A DNA stretch of 64,000 nt from Collinsella aerofaciens (GTDB lineage: Bacteria; Actinomycetota; Coriobacteriia; Coriobacteriales; Coriobacteriaceae). Under the pieces are notes generated by a model. That model saw only the letters and a list, made by a program, of their open reading frames with translations. It was not told the DNA's origin and made no database searches. A program made the position numbers and the translations under genes. Positions 53,853 through 63,021 of the stretch are shown here, piece by piece; position 1 is the first letter of the stretch; each line of letters begins with the position of its first letter. The stretch is taken from contig NZ_JAQLFL010000010.1 of assembly GCF_028206995.1 (NCBI RefSeq), positions 1-64,000 of the forward strand. Direction: 5' to 3'.

Positions 53853-54764
53853 CTAGTTAAGGAGTTGGGCCATGGCGTTGACGAATTTTTGGACTTGGAG
53901 GGTGGGCTCGAGCGGGTAGTGCAGAAAGACTGGCACCTCGCGGCCGCACAGGAACGGCACGCCCACAAAGGCCGGGTGCACCCCCGACCACGCTCCGCAG
54001 GTGAGCACCGCGTCACCCTTTTCCTCCGCCTCGTTAAAGAGCGCAAAGTCGAAGCTATCCACGTCGATCACATCCACGCCGCCGTCGGCCAACAGATCGA
54101 TACGCAGGCTGTCCATAGCGTCGTTGCCGTGACGGAGCACGCGCAGGCGCTTGCCCTCCAGGTCGGCAACCGTGATGCGCGTCTTGCGCGCCAGCGGGCT
54201 CGTGCGCGGCAGGTCGATATAAAACGGCACGTTGACAATGCGGAGCTTTTGGCAGGTGTCGCCCCAGCGCGGAGTCGAAAAACTCGACTGCACTACATCC
54301 ACCTCGCGGCCAAGGCTGCGCATGACGGATTCGCGCTCGTCGTAGAGATCGCTTACCGGCACGATCTCAAATCGCAGCGACGGTTCCAAATCGTGGATGC
54401 CCGTCCACATCGACAGCGTTTGACGCCCCGGACACATCATCGACACGCCCAGGCGCACGGCACCGCCATCGCCCGCCGCGCGCCGGGCACGGCGCAGCGC
54501 GTCCTCGGACTGCCGCATGATCGAGCGCGCATCGTCCACCAGCAGTGCGCCGGCCGGCGTCGCCTTGACGCCCGAGTGCGAGCGTTCGAACAGCGTGATG
54601 CCGAACTCGGCCTCGAAGCCCGACACCTGCTTGACGAGCGCCGGAGTCGACACGCGCAATTTTGCCGCCGCACGCGAGAAGCTTCCCAGCTCCGCGGCGG
54701 CCGATATGGCCTCAAGTCGTCGATCGTACACGTCAATCTCCCGTTTTCGCGCCCGTGACCGCAT
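53853..54764 (-). CDS. LysR family transcriptional regulator
   Basis: A 303-residue LysR regulator. The N-terminal helix-turn-helix reads ELGSFSRAAAKLRVSTPALVKQV, and the periplasmic-binding-like effector domain covers residues 95-300. It is divergent from an SDR, transporter and oxidoreductase operon, which it probably controls. The 201-base intergenic region has AT-rich -10-like boxes on both strands (for example TATAAA at 54830), but I could not fix a promoter pair. Confidence 0.88.
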   Translation of the reverse strand: MRSRARKREIDVYDRRLEAISAAAELGSFSRAAAKLRVSTPALVKQVSGFEAEFGITLFERSHSGVKATPAGALLVDDARSIMRQSEDALRRARRAAGDGGAVRLGVSMMCPGRQTLSMWTGIHDLEPSLRFEIVPVSDLYDERESVMRSLGREVDVVQSSFSTPRWGDTCQKLRIVNVPFYIDLPRTSPLARKTRITVADLEGKRLRVLRHGNDAMDSLRIDLLADGGVDVIDVDSFDFALFNEAEEKGDAVLTCGAWSGVHPAFVGVPFLCGREVPVFLHYPLEPTLQVQKFVNAMAQLLN

Positions 54765-54965
54765 GGTGCCACAGGGGGGTTGTTTTCGCAGGTCACGCGC
54801 TCAATTGAGAATAAACTGCATCGCACAGTATAAACCTACGGTTAACGCCATTCTAACAAATATGCAATTCACCTGCGCAAATGCAAAGCATACGATAACC
54901 AGCGAAAACCACGTGGGTCGGTTAATGGGAGCGACCCACCGGGAGGCACAAGAAGGGAAGTTCCT

Positions 54966-55847
54966 ATGAGCAATTGGCTTAAGCTCGAGGGCGATGTCTG
55001 CGCCGTGACTGGCGCGCTCGGCGGTATGGGCGCCGAGATCTGCCGCGAGTTCGCCCGCAATGGCGCCAACGTCGTCCTACTCGATCTGGACGAGGAAAAG
55101 GTCAAGGCCGCTGCCGCCGACCTCGCTGCCGAGTTTGGCATCCACGCCGAGGGTTACAAGATGAACGCCACTGACGAGGCCGAGGTTCAGGCTGCCGTCG
55201 ACGCCACCATCGCCAACTTCGGCCGCGTCGACGTCCTCGTCAACACCGCCGGCATCCTGCGCTTCGCCGCCATGGAGGACCTGCCGCTAAGCGACTGGGA
55301 GCAGGTGCTCAACGTCAATCTCACCGGCTACTTCATCACCTCGCAGCGCTTTGGTCGCGAGATGATCAAGGCCGGCCAGGGCCGCCTGGTGCACATCTCG
55401 ACCGTCGCCAGCCACTCCCCCGAGACGTTCTCGGGCGTGTACAGCTCCACCAAGGCCGGCGTCAACATGATGTCCAAGATGCTCGCCGCCGAGTGGGGCC
55501 CCTACGGCGTCCGCTCCAACTGCGTCGAGCCCTGCTTCGTTAAGACCCCGATGTCGGCCAACTTCTACGCCGACCCCGAGGTCGAAAAGAGCCGCAGCCG
55601 TCTGATCGCCACGCGCCGCATCGGCGAGGTCAGCGATATCGCCAACGCCGTCATGTTCCTGGCGTCCAAGCGCTCGGACTTTACCACCGGCGATGCCATC
55701 AAGGTCGACGGCGGCTTCTCCAACATGATGGGCGACCTCACCGCCAAGCCCGGCGGCCGTCGCGCCTATGCCGACAACTACCTTAAGAACAAGGGTGTCG
55801 AGCTTTGGTCCGATGAGTCCGGTGTCGCCAAGCCGACCGACCAGTAA
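54966..55847 (+). CDS. SDR family oxidoreductase
   Basis: A 293-residue classical short-chain dehydrogenase. Cofactor loop TGALGGMG, acidic residue at the end of strand 2 (LLDLDEEK, favouring NAD), NTAG, catalytic Ser in HISTVAS and YSSTK, and the glycine-rich DGGFS. A C-terminal extension of about 35 residues is longer than usual. It is first in an operon with an OFA transporter and a Gfo/Idh/MocA oxidoreductase, which suggests catabolism of a polyol, sugar acid or alicyclic acid. Confidence 0.87.
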   Translation: MSNWLKLEGDVCAVTGALGGMGAEICREFARNGANVVLLDLDEEKVKAAAADLAAEFGIHAEGYKMNATDEAEVQAAVDATIANFGRVDVLVNTAGILRFAAMEDLPLSDWEQVLNVNLTGYFITSQRFGREMIKAGQGRLVHISTVASHSPETFSGVYSSTKAGVNMMSKMLAAEWGPYGVRSNCVEPCFVKTPMSANFYADPEVEKSRSRLIATRRIGEVSDIANAVMFLASKRSDFTTGDAIKVDGGFSNMMGDLTAKPGGRRAYADNYLKNKGVELWSDESGVAKPTDQ

Positions 55848-55913
55848 ACCAACCTGGCAGGGAGGTCCCGCGGACACGCCCGCTCCTCCCCCGTATCGAT
55901 TAGAAAGAGTCCA

Positions 55914-57170
55914 ATGGCTTCCACCAACTCCAACAAGGGTCGCGCCGTCGTGCTTTCCGCCGCGTGCGTCACCATGTTCTTCATCAGCTCCATCGCGCTG
56001 TATTCCGTCGTGAGCAAGAACCTGCTCGCCGTCTACCCCGAGTGGTCGAGCGCCCTTACCTGGGCGTTCCCGGTCTTCCAGACCATCATGGCCGTGACGG
56101 GCATCTTCGCCGGCCGCATCTCCGACAAGATCGGTCCGCGCAACGTCGTGATCGCCGCCGCCGTGTGCTACGGCCTGGGCTGGTTCATGTCCGGCACCGT
56201 CACCGAGCCGTGGCAGTTCTACCTGTGGTTCTCGCTCGTCGCCGCCATCGGCAACGGTCTGGGCTACAACCCGGCGCTCACCACCGGCCAAAAGTGGTTC
56301 ATTGACAAGAAGGGCCTCGCCTCCGGCATCACCCTGGCCGCTTCGACCGCCGGCCCCGCCGTGCTGTCCCCGGTGCTCGCCTCGCTGCTCATCCCGAGCC
56401 TGGGCATCTTTGGCGCCCTCAAGGCACTCGGCGTCATCTTCTTTGTGACGATCGCCGCCTCCGCCCTGTTCCTGAAGGCCCCCGAGGCCGGCTGGCTGCC
56501 CGAGGGCTTCGAGGCCCCCAAGGGCGGCGCGCATGCCGGCACCTTCGGCGACCTCACCCCAGGCGAGATGGTCAAGACCCCGCGCTTCTGGGTCCTCATC
56601 GTCACCTTCGCCTTTGCCGCCACCGCGGGCACCCTGCTCGTGGGCAAGGTTGCCTCCATCGCCGCCGTCCAGCTTTTCGCCGACCCCACGAGCGCCGCGG
56701 CCGTCGCCCTCGGCGGTGTAGTGGTCTCCGTCAACACCTGCGCCAACCTGGTTGGTCGTCTGTCCTTTGGCCAGATCATCGACAAGCTCGGCGCCTATAA
56801 GTCGCTGCTCATCAGCCTTGTCGTCACCATCGTCGCACTCGTCATCATGTCGATGAGCTTTACGCAGAGTATGTTCTTTGTGGCGCTCGCCCTGCTCGGC
56901 TTTAGCTTTGGCGCCCTGCTCGTCATCTACCCGCCGCTCACCGGTGGCGCCTTCGGCACCAGCAACATCGGCGTCAACTACGGCATCATGTTTTTGGGCT
57001 ATGCCGCTTCTACCTGGATCAGCCAGCCCATCACCGCCGTGCTGTATCACGCCGAGGCTGGCAGCGCCGCCTACCAGCAGTCCTTCTACGGCGCCATTGT
57101 GATCGCCGCCATCGCCGTCGTGCTCACCGTCTACATGATGGTCTCCGACAGCAAGAAGAAGTCCGCCTAG
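55914..57170 (+). CDS. OFA-type MFS transporter
   Basis: A 418-residue, 12-helix major facilitator related to the oxalate/formate antiporter group: GRISDKIGPRNVV in loop 2-3, the GNGLGYNPALTTGQKWF segment and a repeat-type FGQIIDKLGAYKS in the second half. It probably imports a carboxylate used by the flanking dehydrogenases. A dispersed palindrome lies 8 bases after the stop. Confidence 0.85.
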   Translation: MASTNSNKGRAVVLSAACVTMFFISSIALYSVVSKNLLAVYPEWSSALTWAFPVFQTIMAVTGIFAGRISDKIGPRNVVIAAAVCYGLGWFMSGTVTEPWQFYLWFSLVAAIGNGLGYNPALTTGQKWFIDKKGLASGITLAASTAGPAVLSPVLASLLIPSLGIFGALKALGVIFFVTIAASALFLKAPEAGWLPEGFEAPKGGAHAGTFGDLTPGEMVKTPRFWVLIVTFAFAATAGTLLVGKVASIAAVQLFADPTSAAAVALGGVVVSVNTCANLVGRLSFGQIIDKLGAYKSLLISLVVTIVALVIMSMSFTQSMFFVALALLGFSFGALLVIYPPLTGGAFGTSNIGVNYGIMFLGYAASTWISQPITAVLYHAEAGSAAYQQSFYGAIVIAAIAVVLTVYMMVSDSKKKSA

Positions 57171-57177
57171 TTTTACC

Positions 57178-57209
57178 GATGCGACAAAGGGACAGCCCCT
57201 TTGTCGCAT
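57178..57209. repeat. Dispersed GACAAAGGG palindrome
   Basis: GATGCGACAAAGGG pairs with CCCTTTGTCGCAT. It uses the C:G variant of the third pair as at 28189. It lies inside the operon between the transporter and oxidoreductase genes. Confidence 0.75.
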
Positions 57210-57239
57210 TCCACCGGCCACCAGTATTAAGGAGTCGAA

Positions 57240-58280
57240 ATGTCTGAGCTCAACCCCGTCCGCATTGCCGTTATCGGCGCCGGCGCCATGGGCCGCAACC
57301 ACATCCGCTTTGTCACCGAGGAGCCCGAGGCCGAGCTCGTCGCCATCGCCGACGCCTTTGAGGGCGCCCGCGCCACGGCCGAGGCCGCCGGCGTGCCGTT
57401 TTACACCGATCCCGCCCAGATGATGGACGAGGTCAAGCCCGAGGCCGTCATTATCGCCACCCCCAACGACCTGCACCTGGGCGTTGCCCGCGAGGCTGTG
57501 AAGCGCAACATCGTGCCGCTGGTCGAAAAGCCGATCTCCAACGACCTGGAGGATGCCCAGGCTTTCGCCGCCGAGGCCGAGACCGCCGGCGTGCCCGTGC
57601 TCGTGGGTCAGCACCGTCGCCACAACCCCTTCGTCAACAAGGCCAAGGAGATCATCGAGTCCGGCGAGCTGGGCAAGCTCACCGTGTCGAGCTTCCACTA
57701 CATGATCTATAAGAATGACGAGTACTTCGATGTCGAATGGCGCCGCAAGAAGGGTGCCGGCCCGATCCTGGTCAACCTGGTGCACGACGTCGACCTGCTC
57801 CGCTACCTGCTGGGCGAGCCCGTTGCCGTCCAGGGTATGCAGTCCAGCGCCGCCCGCGGTTTTGAGACCGAGGACTCCGCCGTGGTCAACGTCCGTTTTG
57901 CCGATGGCGCGCTCGCAAGCATGACCATTTCCGACGCCACCGCCAGCCCCTGGAACTGGGAGGCAACCGCTCGCGAGGACCCGCAGTACCGCCCCTTCGA
58001 CGCCGACGCCTACTTTATCGGCGGCACTAAGGGCGCCCTGTCGCTGCCCCGCCTGCACCAGTTCTCCTACGACGGCGCCTCCAACTGGCACAAGCCGCTG
58101 CAGATGGAGATTCCGGCCGTCGACCCGGCACTGCCGCACAAGATGCAGCTCAAGCACTTTGTGAAGGTTGTCCGCCGCGAGGTCGAGCCCGTCGTGACCC
58201 CCGCCGACAACGTTAAGACGCTCACGCTTCTCAACGCTATCAAGGAGGCCGCCGAGACCGGCCAGCTCGTCGAGCTGTAA
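57240..58280 (+). CDS. Gfo/Idh/MocA family oxidoreductase
   Basis: A 346-residue NAD(P)-dependent dehydrogenase. Rossmann start VIGAGAMGRNH, the family EKPIS motif with the catalytic Lys, and HDVDLLRYL carrying the catalytic His. Family members oxidise inositols, sugars or related polyols. Together with the SDR it would give two oxidation steps. AAGGAG precedes the ATG. Confidence 0.88.
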   Translation: MSELNPVRIAVIGAGAMGRNHIRFVTEEPEAELVAIADAFEGARATAEAAGVPFYTDPAQMMDEVKPEAVIIATPNDLHLGVAREAVKRNIVPLVEKPISNDLEDAQAFAAEAETAGVPVLVGQHRRHNPFVNKAKEIIESGELGKLTVSSFHYMIYKNDEYFDVEWRRKKGAGPILVNLVHDVDLLRYLLGEPVAVQGMQSSAARGFETEDSAVVNVRFADGALASMTISDATASPWNWEATAREDPQYRPFDADAYFIGGTKGALSLPRLHQFSYDGASNWHKPLQMEIPAVDPALPHKMQLKHFVKVVRREVEPVVTPADNVKTLTLLNAIKEAAETGQLVEL

Positions 58281-58449
58281 TGCCTTAAGAGCGACCGCGG
58301 CAGAAACCCCATGCCGAACCCTTCGGTCCGTCACCAACAAGCCCCTCTTCTTTGCCCCGCGAGCAGCCTCCTGCCCGCGGGGCATTTTGCTACCTTGCCG
58401 ACGATTTTTCTGGGGCGGGGGCTATTTTGCACCTCGGCTTGATTCGTTC

Positions 58450-58609
58450 GCCACGAAATGGGCCTATCTACTACGTTTAACCGACCGCCCTCAACCATGC
58501 CGAATTTCCTAAAATCAAAAGCGCAGGTAGACGGCTTGCGTATTTTCTGAAAACCGGGGGATGGTCGACCCATACGGTTCAAACGTAGTAGATAGGTCGT
58601 TTTCGTGGC
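58450..58609. repeat. 160-bp element with 34-bp inverted ends
   Basis: The region between 58281 and 58691 has no gene but holds a long inverted repeat: 58450-58483 (GCCACGAAATGGGCCTATCT and on to CCG) is nearly complementary to 58575-58609. The interior has weaker pairing (CAACCAT with ATGGTCG). Neither end resembles an IS I know. Confidence 0.7.
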
Positions 58610-58691
58610 GAGGGCCCAAAACAGTCTTTTGAAACGGGTGGTATCCTTGGTAGCCCTGTGCTGCAAACGCACCTTAAACGCAAGGAGTCCC

Positions 58692-60839
58692 ATGGATCTT
58701 ATCGCCCAGCTCGCCCGCGAGCTCAACCTTAAGGCCGCCAACATCGAGGCGGCCGTCAAGCTCATCGACGAGGGCAACACCATCCCCTTTATTTCGCGCT
58801 ACCGCAAGGAAGCAACGGGCGGTATGGACGACGTCGCCCTGCGCGCGCTCGACGAGCGCCTGTCCTACCTGCGCAATCTTGAGCAGCGTAAAGAGGACGT
58901 CATCCTGCTCATCGACGCCCAGGGCAAACTCACGCCCGAACTCGAGCAGCAGATTCGCGAGGCCACGCAGCTCCAGCGTGTCGAGGACCTCTACAAGCCC
59001 TACCGCAAAAAGCGCATGACTCGCGCGCAGAAGGCCCGCGAGGCCGGCCTGGAGCCGCTCGCCAACATGATCATCATGCAGGCCTCGGCCAAGGGCAGTG
59101 CGCTCGACGCCGCCGCAGCATACGTCAATGAGGAGGCCGGCTTCGACACGCCCGAAAAGGCGCTCGCCGGCGCCGCCGACATCGTGGCCGAGACGGTAGC
59201 CGAGGACCCGGAGAACGTCGCCGATCTGCGCGCCTTTACGCAAAACACCGCCGACATCGTCGTCGAGGCCACCGACCCCACCGAGAAGACCCCCTACGAG
59301 CCCTACTACAACTTTGACGAGCCGCTGCGCCGTATACCCAACCACCGCGTGCTGGCTATCGACCGCGGTGAGCGCGAGGGCAAGCTCCGCGTGCGCGTGA
59401 ACGTCGACGGCGCTGCCGCCACGGCACGCCTCGGCTGCCGTTGGCCCCGACGCCAGGGCGTGTTTGCTCCCATCTTCGATGCCGCCATCGCTGACGGTTA
59501 CAAGCGCCTCATGGCCCCCTCGCTGGAGCGCGAGGCCCGCGCCAAACTCACCGTCCACGCGCAGACCGAGGCCATCAATGTCTTTGCCAAGAATCTCGAG
59601 GGCCTGCTCTCGGCACGCCCCGTGCGCGGCGCCCGCGTGCTCGCGCTCGATCCGGGCTACCGCACCGGCTGCAAGGTCGCCGTCATGGACGAGACCGGCA
59701 AGCTGCTCGACCACGGCGTGGTCTACCCCACCAAGCCGCGCCACGACGTCGCCGGCACCAAGCGCGAGCTCGCCCGCCTCGTCAAGAAGGACGGCGTCAA
59801 CACCATCGTCATCGGCAATGGCACCGCCAGCCGCGAGACCGAGGAAGTCGTCTCGGAGTTCATCGCCGAGCAGGCGCCTGAGCTGCGATACACCATCGTC
59901 AACGAGGCCGGCGCATCGGTGTACTCCGCCTCCGAGCTCGCCAGCCAGGAGTATCCCGACCTGGACGTCACCGTGCGTGGCGCCATGAGCCTGGGCCGCC
60001 GCCTGCAGGACCCGCTGGCAGAGCTCGTCAAGATCCCGCCCCAGTCCATCGGCGTGGGCCAGTACCAGCACGACCTTGACCAGGCCGAGCTTTCGCGCAC
60101 CCTGGGCCACGTGGTGGAGGACGTCGTCAACCGCGTGGGCGTCGACGTAAACACCGCGAGCGCGAGCCTGCTGGGATACGTATCGGGCATCACGCCGAGC
60201 GTGGCCAAGAACATCGTGGCCTACCGCGAGGAAAACGGCGCCTTTACCGATCGCCGCCAGCTCAAGAAGGTCCCCAAGCTGGGACCCAAGGCATATCTCA
60301 ACGCCGCGGGCTTTTTGCGCATTAGCGGCGGCAGGAACCCACTCGACGCGACAAGCGTCCACCCCGAGAGCTACGAGGTGGCCACGTCCGTCCTAGAACG
60401 CGCCGGCGTTAAAGCAAGCGAGCTCAGCCGCGGCGGCGTGCCCGACATCGAGCGCCGCCTGGGCAGCATCTCGGCGCTGGCAAGCGACCTGAACTGCGGC
60501 ACCCTCACGCTCATCGACATCGTCAACGAGCTCAAAAAGCCCGGCCGCGACCCGCGCGACGACGCGCCCGAGGTGGTCTTTAGCCGCTCGGCGCTTTCCA
60601 TCGATGACCTGGAGCCCGGCATGGAACTCAAGGGCACGGTGCGCAACGTCGTCGACTTTGGCGCCTTCGTCGACGTGGGAGTGCACCAGGACGGCCTTGT
60701 GCACATCTCCAAGCTGGCCAACCGCTTCGTCAAGCACCCGAGCGACGTGGTACGCATCGGTGACACGGTCAAGGTGTGGGTCGAAAAGGTCGATCGCGAC
60801 CGCAAGAAGATCTCGCTCACCATGGTACAGGGGAAGTAA
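58692..60839 (+). CDS. tex: Tex family S1 RNA-binding protein
   Basis: A 715-residue transcription accessory protein. N-terminal helical region with the family's ISRYRKEATGGMDD motif, YqgF-like fold (VLALDPGYRTGCKVAVMD), helix-hairpin-helix region (VNTASASLLGYVSGI through LGPKAYLNAAGFLRI) and a C-terminal S1 domain (LKGTVRNVVDFGAFVDVGV to the end). Tex binds nucleic acids during transcription. The start at 58692 follows AAGGAG; the open frame begins earlier in the palindromic region and is not coding there. Confidence 0.94.
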   Translation: MDLIAQLARELNLKAANIEAAVKLIDEGNTIPFISRYRKEATGGMDDVALRALDERLSYLRNLEQRKEDVILLIDAQGKLTPELEQQIREATQLQRVEDLYKPYRKKRMTRAQKAREAGLEPLANMIIMQASAKGSALDAAAAYVNEEAGFDTPEKALAGAADIVAETVAEDPENVADLRAFTQNTADIVVEATDPTEKTPYEPYYNFDEPLRRIPNHRVLAIDRGEREGKLRVRVNVDGAAATARLGCRWPRRQGVFAPIFDAAIADGYKRLMAPSLEREARAKLTVHAQTEAINVFAKNLEGLLSARPVRGARVLALDPGYRTGCKVAVMDETGKLLDHGVVYPTKPRHDVAGTKRELARLVKKDGVNTIVIGNGTASRETEEVVSEFIAEQAPELRYTIVNEAGASVYSASELASQEYPDLDVTVRGAMSLGRRLQDPLAELVKIPPQSIGVGQYQHDLDQAELSRTLGHVVEDVVNRVGVDVNTASASLLGYVSGITPSVAKNIVAYREENGAFTDRRQLKKVPKLGPKAYLNAAGFLRISGGRNPLDATSVHPESYEVATSVLERAGVKASELSRGGVPDIERRLGSISALASDLNCGTLTLIDIVNELKKPGRDPRDDAPEVVFSRSALSIDDLEPGMELKGTVRNVVDFGAFVDVGVHQDGLVHISKLANRFVKHPSDVVRIGDTVKVWVEKVDRDRKKISLTMVQGK

Positions 60840-60841
60840 AC

Positions 60842-61066
60842 CGCCAAAGCAGGGGTACCCCCTGTAGTGACGTGCAAAATCGCGAGTATTCTGCAAATTC
60901 CACCGTTCCGGATGCCCCTCAGAGGCGAAAAAGCAAAAAACAGCCCCCGTTTTAGCGTCGTCAGAGCCAAAACGGGGGCTGTTCCGTGCTTCACCCAACT
61001 GGTAAAAGCCTTTACCTTGCTGAATACTCTCAATTTTGCACGGCGCAGGCGGGGGTACCTTTGCCC
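60842..61066. repeat. Nested inverted repeat between tex and the aldolase gene
   Basis: Outer arms of about 50 bp (60842-60897 with 61013-61066) share GTGCAAAAT, GAGTATTC and GGGGTACC in complementary order with some mismatches. Inside lies a perfect 15-bp hairpin, AACAGCCCCCGTTTT with AAAACGGGGGCTGTT. Confidence 0.72.
60928..60983 (-). terminator. Terminator of the aldolase gene
   Basis: The inner hairpin of the nested repeat (60939-60953 with 60969-60983) is followed on the minus strand by TTTTTTGCTTTTT. It is downstream of the gene ending at 61221. Confidence 0.72.
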
Positions 61067-61119
61067 ACGGCAGGATATGAAAACCAAGCGCCAACTTGCT
61101 GGCAAGCTCGTGTCGGCAG

Positions 61120-61189
61120 CCCCGGCCTTTCCTTTGCCTGGCGCGACCCTCGCGAAGCGCGTGAGCGATAGGGAAAGGAAAGGCCGGGG
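61120..61189. repeat. 16-bp inverted repeat after the aldolase stop
   Basis: CCCCGGCCTTTCCTTT (61120-61135) and AAAGGAAAGGCCGGGG (61174-61189) are perfect complements, with a GC-rich 38-base loop that contains CGCGA/TCGCG pairing. It starts 31 bases past the stop codon at 61221. Confidence 0.7.
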
Positions 61190-61220
61190 CGAGCAGCCCG
61201 CGGCGTAGCCAGTGTTCGCG

Positions 61221-61925
61221 TTACGGCAGAATATGGAAGCCCAAAGCGGCGATATCCTTGGCAAAGCCGCGCACGGTGTCGAGCGAGACCTCGTACGGGT
61301 CACGGCCGATGTTCTTGCGCTTGGCCAGGATGCCGTTGGGCACCGTGATGATCTGGCAACCGCAGGCCTCGGCCTGGTAAATATTGATGAGCTCGCGCGT
61401 GGACGCCCACAGGACCTCACAGTTGGGCTTGGCGGCGGCCTTCTTGACCGATTCCGTCATAAACGGAATGGGGTCGACGCCGGTATCGGCGATGCGGCCG
61501 GCAAAGAGCGAGATGATAGACGGCGTCTCGGCGTCAACGGCCTCGACCATCTCATCGACCTGCGTAGGCGTAAAGATGGTAGTGACGTTGACCTTGATGC
61601 CGTCGGCGGAAAGCTTGCGCACCAGCTCGGCGGTGGACTCGCCCTTGGTGGTCACGCACGGAATCTTGACGTAGACGTTCTCGGCCCAGGTAGCGATCTC
61701 GCGCGCCTCGACCTCCATGGTCTCGACGTCGTCGGCAAAGACCTCAAACGAGACGGACACATCAGTGATGTGGGTCAGGACCTCCTTGGCAAACGCGCGG
61801 TAATCCGTCACGCCGCCCTTCTTCATAAGGGACGGGTTGGTCGTGAAACCCTGAACGTTGCCGTTCTCGTACATGTCGAGCATGCCCTCGAGGTTTGCAC
61901 CGTCAGCGAACACCTTGATTGCCAT
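61221..61925 (-). CDS. Transaldolase-family aldolase (FSA-like)
   Basis: A 234-residue short transaldolase, in the size class of fructose-6-phosphate aldolase (FSA/TalC). Signatures: MAIKVFADGANLEGM, GFTTNPSLMKKGG, the Schiff-base Lys in VYVKIPCV, and TTIFTPTQ. It should make or cleave fructose 6-phosphate or transfer dihydroxyacetone; which of these is not readable. The ATG at 61925 follows AAAGGAA. Confidence 0.87.
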   Translation of the reverse strand: MAIKVFADGANLEGMLDMYENGNVQGFTTNPSLMKKGGVTDYRAFAKEVLTHITDVSVSFEVFADDVETMEVEAREIATWAENVYVKIPCVTTKGESTAELVRKLSADGIKVNVTTIFTPTQVDEMVEAVDAETPSIISLFAGRIADTGVDPIPFMTESVKKAAAKPNCEVLWASTRELINIYQAEACGCQIITVPNGILAKRKNIGRDPYEVSLDTVRGFAKDIAALGFHILP

Positions 61926-62118
61926 CTGCCTGATTCCTTTCGCTTGCACATGGGCGTTAAACTGCTAAACACTTTACCTACGTTTATCAAAGCGTGAGCT
62001 GCGGTTTTTTATCTTCTCGGCGAACGGTATAAACACCTCAGTGTTTGGATTGATAAATCGATTGAGCATGCAAAAGCAAAGAGTCGCAGTTTGAGCAAAC
62101 GTCAGAACGCGGGGTTCA

Positions 62119-62946
62119 TTAGATGAGGCCGAAATGCTGCATCGCTGTGACGGTACCGTCGTGTGCGACATCGTCGGTCACGTAGTCGGCGACCGCCTTG
62201 ACCTCGGGCATGGCGTTGCCCATGGCCACGGCCGTCTCGACGGCAGCAAGCATGCCCAGGTCGTTGCCCGAATCGCCAAAGCCAAAGGTGCGCGCATTTC
62301 CCTCGCGGCCCAGATACGCCAGCGCTCGCGCCACGCCCACGCCCTTGTCAATGCCCTTGGGGCTCAGCTCGCGATTCTGGCCACCGGTGTTGCACAGCTC
62401 AAACTCGCAATCGATAAAGCCGTCATCATTGGCTACGCGAGCCAAACTGGGCACATTGAGGCATACCTTGCCCACGCGCAGACTGCCGTCGACGCACATT
62501 TCCTCGGTGCTGTGCACCACAGAAGTGCCGATCAGAGACGACTGCTCAACGCCCGCGGGTTCCAGGGCAAAAGTAGCCACGTTGGTCTCGAAAAAGGCCT
62601 CAATCCCTGCCGCTGCCATACGGCGTGCGAGCTCCTCGATAACGTGCTCGTCAAAGCAGTCCTCATGCACCACGCGACCCTCGACCTCGAGCGTGGCGCC
62701 CGCCATGGCAACGACACCCGCAGGCTCCAAAGCACGCAGGCCATCGGCAATCAGCCACAAGGGACGACCCGTGCAGATAAACGCCTGGTGACCTGCATTG
62801 CGCAGGCGACCAAATGCATCAACAACAGCCTTCGACGGATGGATTGCATTGAAGTCCTTGTCGGTCATATCGTCGGGATCGAACGACGTCAGCGTACCGT
62901 CCACGTCAAAAAAGAGCACGGCGGAATCGGGGCACGCATCAATCAT
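62119..62946 (-). CDS. HAD superfamily (Cof-type) phosphatase
   Basis: A 275-residue haloacid-dehalogenase hydrolase. Motif I FFDVDGTLTSF, motif II CTGRP, the K of motif III in SPKGIDKG and motif IV FGFGDSGNDLGML; the cap domain lies between residues 85 and 190, class C2B. Members dephosphorylate sugar phosphates or flavin nucleotides. It is divergent from the rRNA methyltransferase gene. Confidence 0.88.
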   Translation of the reverse strand: MIDACPDSAVLFFDVDGTLTSFDPDDMTDKDFNAIHPSKAVVDAFGRLRNAGHQAFICTGRPLWLIADGLRALEPAGVVAMAGATLEVEGRVVHEDCFDEHVIEELARRMAAAGIEAFFETNVATFALEPAGVEQSSLIGTSVVHSTEEMCVDGSLRVGKVCLNVPSLARVANDDGFIDCEFELCNTGGQNRELSPKGIDKGVGVARALAYLGREGNARTFGFGDSGNDLGMLAAVETAVAMGNAMPEVKAVADYVTDDVAHDGTVTAMQHFGLI

Positions 62947-63021
62947 ATGGGTTCCTTTCGGGGGCGAGAGTAAACGAAGTATCCATCATATAATGGAGCG
63001 ACGCAACCAGAGAGGTCACCC

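Noticed and set aside
55287..58385. A 1,032-codon open frame on the minus strand opposite the SDR/OFA/Gfo operon
   Set aside because: It is the mirror of strongly coding plus-strand genes with recognisable motifs. Its His/Gly/Asp-rich repetitive composition is typical of antisense shadows in high-GC DNA.
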